NCBI GenBank assembly: GCA_963995505.1
Contig: OZ023198.1
Coordinates: 13,011,141-13,075,140 of the forward strand
Reading direction: 5' to 3'
DNA: 64,000 nt
Source of the DNA: Hypericum androsaemum
Lineage: Eukaryota; Streptophyta; Magnoliopsida; Malpighiales; Hypericaceae
Shown here: positions 60,289-64,000 of the stretch, piece after piece
How the letters are laid out: each line of letters begins with the position of its first letter
How positions within the stretch are numbered: the first letter of the stretch is position 1
Made by a program: the position numbers and the translations under genes
Notes under the pieces: generated by a model
The model's database searches: none
Seen by the model: only the letters and a program-made list of their open reading frames with translations
What the model was told of the DNA's origin: nothing

Positions 60289-61345
60289 TTCTGGAAATAC
60301 CCAAAAAGCCACCCACCTATTCTACGTTCTCCCAACCTAACCTACAAGGACCCAAGAGAAAACCCTAAAACCCCATCAGAAATGGAAACCACCCAGAAAG
60401 GAGATCGATCCAAAACCCTAAAAGATGCCAACTTTTCCAAATGGGCGATCCCGACACCTTCCAGATTCGAAGAAAAAGCAACCTCCGGAGGGAGAAAGGG
60501 AAGCTTACGGATCAGGGACGGCGTCGTATCGACAAAGGCAGCAACTTTACAGGGCGAGGATTCTCAAGTTCCAAACTTCCGACATTGGGAATCAACAAGG
60601 TACAATCTTTTATTTTCTTCCTTATTTTTCTCAAATTGGGGAAACAAAAATGGAAACCCAACCACTGTGAGGAGCTACCATTTCGTTTTGTGGGGTTCTC
60701 TCTGTTTTTCAATTTGGGGCCCTTTTCCGTTCTGGCTAAAAGATATTTTGTAATAGATAATTAGTTAATCGCAATGTAATAATTTACATAATTTCGTTGT
60801 CGAGTCGACCCTAGGGATTTTTTATTTCAGTCTATTTGCTGGCCTGCAGTTGCAAAGTGTGGGTTTGGGTCGGATTAGATTACGAATACAATTTATTCTA
60901 AAAAAAATTACGAATGCAATTTATTTTAAATTTTTGTAAAATATATCTAGTCGAACAACACAAGACGTATAAAACTTATTCTGACATAGTCTAAAAAATT
61001 ACCTTTCAATATTTTAATTTTTTAATTAAGCTCCAATTCATCAATTGATGATTAAAAATTCTTCAACGATAAAAAAGTGTTCTAATATTATTTTTTTGAG
61101 AATTTCTAATATTAATTTGAAATTTTGCAATTTGAAAGATCGGATAGTCTTATAATTTATTGTGTGATTCAACTGACTAAGAAACTCGATACTGATTATT
61201 TTATCATCTTTTATATGATATAATTCACGTCGAAATTAAAATAGTCGGTTTTCTAAGAGGCATGCTCTTGACCCTTGTGGCCTGTGGTGGGTGCTCACGC
61301 TTGGGCCTCGTGATCTGTGTCGATATCTCTTAGGGGGAAATCGCA
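60289..61345. other. Kinase promoter and 5' UTR, then AT-rich spacer
   Basis: The left 400 bp is probably the kinase leader and promoter (AAACCCTA motifs near 60360 and 60414, common in plant leaders). From about 60780 the sequence is AT-rich with nothing recognised. Confidence 0.5.
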
Positions 61346-61354
61346 AAAATTAAA

Positions 61355-62487
61355 GGGCAAATTACCCTCAGGTCCCTGTATTATAGTTTTATCATTCGTA
61401 GGTCCATGTGTTATGAAAATAGTGTGCGAGGTCCCTGTGTTTTAAGAAAATGTTGGTCTCGGGTCCCTGGGTAACGTCAGCACTCTTTTTTCATTTTTTT
61501 GTCATGTGAAATGACTATTATACTCTTGAATTTAAAAAAACAAACTTCATCTTCATCTTCAACATTGGAACAAGAACAAACAAAAATACTAAACCAAGAA
61601 CACCAAATCAAATTTTAAAAAAAGAACAGTTAACCAAATTAAACAAAAAAAAGATCAACGGAAATAAAAAATCCCAATTCTTATCCCAAAGAAAACCCCA
61701 ATTCCCTTCACCAAAATCGCTGTCAGAACTAGAAGTTCTGAAATCACATTCGAAACGAGATCCCGTCAAGCAGATCTCCGACCAGTCCTCGACGAGGACA
61801 ACGACTCCACCCTCTTTCTATCTGTATCTCTCCTCTTCTCTCTTTGCCCCAGTAATCTGTCTCCCTTCACCGCGTCGGCTCCGCGGACAGAGTTTATTGG
61901 TTCACGACGGGACGGCGACGACTGCGTGCGGGTTTCCTCGTCGCGTCGCGACTTCTCCTTTGGTTAGGGATCTGAGTTCTAGGTTCGCTTGCGGGACGAC
62001 GACAATGACGCGCAGGTTTCCTCCTCGCGTCGCGACTTCTCCTCTGGTTAGGGATCTGGGTTCGCTTGCGAGATGGCGATGACAGTGTGCGGGTTTCCTC
62101 CTCGCGTCACGACTTCTCCTTTGGTTAGGAATCTGGGTTCGCTTGCGAGACAGCGACGACGGCGTGCGGGTTTCCTCCTCGCGTCGCGACTTCTCTTCTT
62201 GTCATGGCGGACGGGACGGCTAAATTTTTGGATGGAATTTTAATTTTTTGGTTGATTATTGGTTGGATTTCTGGGTTTGTGTTCTTGAGGTTGAAGATGG
62301 TATTTATTATTTTTTAATTCAAGGGTATAATAGTTATTTCACATGACAAAAAAAAAGAGTGCTGACGTCAGCCAGGGACCCGAGACCAATATTTTCTTAA
62401 AACACAGGGACCTCACACACTATTTCCATAACACAGGGACCTGCGAATGATAAAACTACAACACAGGGACCTGAGGGTAATTTGCCC
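61355..62487. mobile_element. Mutator-like element with long inverted repeats, TSD AAAATTAAA
   Basis: Ends GGGCAAATTACCCTCAGG and CCTGAGGGTAATTTGCCC form inverted repeats that extend for about 180 bp on each side (to about 61540 and from about 62310). The 9-bp duplication AAAATTAAA flanks it (61346-61354 and 62488-62496). Long TIRs and a 9-bp duplication are typical of Mutator-like elements. The interior has no MURA transposase frame. It contains GC-rich sequence with a tandem repeat (see next entry), as often found in Pack-MULEs carrying captured DNA. Confidence 0.92.
61926..62210. repeat. Four-copy tandem repeat inside the Mutator-like element
   Basis: Units of about 75-85 bp starting near 61926, 62011, 62086 and 62164. 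Each contains GGTTTCCTCCTCGCGTCGCG and ACTTCTC; the first three continue with GGTTAGGGATCT or close variants. An open frame crosses the first two and a half units (61897-62082), giving repeated FPxRVATSPLVRDL. Its origin is not recognised. Confidence 0.85.
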
Positions 62488-62496
62488 AAAATTAAA

Positions 62497-63500
62497 TAAC
62501 AACGGATTTTTGTCTCCAATCGTTTAACTAATGCAGTTATGCTGGACTATTTATTAATTAGCTGAGAGCAACGTTTCTCTCCCATTTTAAATAAATAAAT
62601 TAATTCATTCATGCAGCTGTAGCTGCACCTTAATTCAATAATATTTATGAAATATAATCTTTTTTTTCGATGTACTCTGAGATTTTACTATAGTGAAAAA
62701 TAGGGGTTGAATTGGGTACGGAATGCTACTATTCCGAACCGTTTGCAATGAAGACACGCGGGAACTTTTTTATAAACGTGCTAAAATACGGGGACCAAAA
62801 TAAAAAAAGCCATGCACAAACATAGGCCAGATACAAATGTCATTATCACATACCTGCGCATACCAGTATCACATAACTACACATGTCGGTGTGACATTTT
62901 TGCAAAAATGTTAAAATATGGGGGACCGAAATGAAAAAAATTACACGTGCAATTATCATCAACGGGGACTTGCCATTTTCACAAAAACAAATGCCATTAT
63001 CACATAACTTCGCTTGCCATTATCACATAACTGCGCTTGCCATTATCACATACATGCGCTTGCCGCTGCGGTCCCCTTTCACTCAAAACCGTTCGAAATC
63101 AATTCCTTCACTCCGTACCCAATCCCAAGCCTGAAAAAGATGTTCCAAATATTTGCATGAGCGAATCCAGGTATAAATTTTTGGGTTTTTTTTCAAAATA
63201 GGAAAAAAATTTAGATATATTCCTTAAATAGGCAAAAACTTAATATATTCTCAAAATAGGCAAAAATTTAATTAAAATTTGAAAAAAAATATAAGGAGAC
63301 GACCCTACAGTGGGTCGACTCCATTTCTTAGCCTTATAATAAAAATATATAATAACGGGAGGCGACCCAAGTATAGGTCACCTCCCTAATTAATGACTTT
63401 TTTTAATTTTATGAGTATTGTAAGTTAGTGTTAGATTGTCCGAATGAGTTAAATTTTGATTTGATTTTGCTCAATTTTTTGAGACCTACACGTAGAGTTC
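62497..63500. other. AT-rich spacer with short tandem motifs
   Basis: Contains repeats of TGCCATTATCACATAAC spaced about 28 bp apart (about 62990-63065), with a looser version near 62840-62885. Later, near 63300-63390, come GGAGACGACCC and GGAGGCGACCC motifs. No gene seen. Confidence 0.6.
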
Positions 63501-63519
63501 AACAAATTATGCTAAATCG

Positions 63520-63690
63520 AAAAAAAGAACCGAAACAGACCAAAAATGAATCAAAAAAGAACAAAAAAAGACCAAAAAGTAGACCGAAAATGGATAAAAA
63601 ATGAACGAAAATGAATCAAAAAATAACAAAAAAGACCAAAAATGGACCGAAAATAGATCGAAAAAGGCCGAAAATGAATCAAAAAAGATT
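63520..63690. repeat. Degenerate short tandem repeat (GACCAAAAATG / GAATCAAAAA type)
   Basis: Run of about 9-12-bp units of type GACCRAAAATGAATCAAAAA with many variants. It has low complexity and creates the apparent FRSF/HFRS-rich frame on the minus strand. Confidence 0.8.
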
Positions 63691-63890
63691 TATACAATGG
63701 ACTATCCACGTAGGACAACATATGGTGACGTTTAGGCTGAGGTGGAATCCACATGGGCTGCCAAATGGCCGGGCAGCTGCCCGGGACTGAGGTATGTCCC
63801 AAAAAAAAAATACCACGGGTTCAAATATGAAATTTTAAACTACGGACCCTAAATGCGAAATTCGCTAAATCACAGAGTACTTATGTGTAC
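63690..63890. repeat. Dispersed repeat with CAGCTGCCCG core, copy 2 (inverted)
   Basis: Reverse-complement counterpart of 10265-10450: TATACAATGGACTATCCACG, then GGGCAGCTGCCCGGGACTGA, then GAAATTTTAAACTACGGACC. Similarity is clear by eye but diverged. The last 110 bp of the window after it holds nothing recognised. Confidence 0.7.
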
Positions 63891-64000
63891 TTTTCCCAAT
63901 AAACTTTGAGATATAGTATGACAAGCTAATAAAATTATGGGCCAGACAAGGCCCGGTAAGAATTGGGGGGTGGCTTTGGCCCGCCGCTCTTACAAGTCTC

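Noticed and set aside
63520..63802. A small protein rich in FRSF repeats
   Set aside because: Produced by the degenerate short tandem repeat and the dispersed repeat. No start context or conserved content.
1..64000. CRISPR arrays, bacterial operons or phage modules
   Set aside because: No regular spacer arrays or intronless gene runs. Gene structure and mobile elements are those of a plant nuclear genome.

Overview
This is plant nuclear DNA, most likely from a eudicot. The genes have many small exons with GT/AG borders, long AT-rich spacers, and plant-type mobile elements (Copia and other LTR elements, a Cassandra-like 5S-bearing LTR, a Helitron end, hAT, a Mutator-like element). The protein families are plant-specific in form: AGO1 with a miR168 site, a plastid DnaJ, a HAK/KUP transporter, PYD1, and a LisH-DYRK kinase. 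The species cannot be fixed from the sequence alone. Exon borders were read by eye from splice sites and reading phase.

Layout: about 48 kb of the window is a tandemly repeated block in the order AGO1(-), plastid DnaJ(-), HAK/KUP potassium transporter(+). The window opens inside a first block: DnaJ-1 (20-4448), then a KUP fragment (14500-15413) joined to an antisense piece of the DYRK kinase. The second block holds AGO1-A (15673-20841), DnaJ-2 (23111-27036, broken), a KUP fragment (30866-31793) and the same kinase junction. The third block holds AGO1-B (32546-37719), DnaJ-3 (39845-44100, frameshifted) and the complete KUP gene (47860-50847). Unduplicated flank follows: PYD1 (51451-53909, minus) and the full DYRK-family kinase (55113-60288, minus). 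The last 3.7 kb is repeats, including a Mutator-like element.

Decay is distributed between the blocks. Each family has one clearly functional copy: DnaJ-1 in block 1, KUP-3 in block 3, AGO1-B in block 3. AGO1-A is the exception. It keeps an uninterrupted reading frame of 1,061 codons in 21 exons, but two of the four catalytic DEDH residues are replaced (Asp to His, Glu to Leu) and its miR168 target site carries a substitution. It is therefore predicted to be a slicer-dead AGO1 paralogue under altered miRNA control, next to a normal AGO1.

The blocks also act as natural empty-site controls for one another. By comparing them, target-site duplications can be read for a 3.0-kb LTR element (5642-8681), a Cassandra-like solo LTR (8964-9215) and a solo LTR (45156-45624); a Helitron 3' end (9533), a hAT element (11059-11919) and a truncated Copia element (28818-29560) are also found in only one block. 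These insertions postdate the block duplication or are at least absent from the sister blocks.
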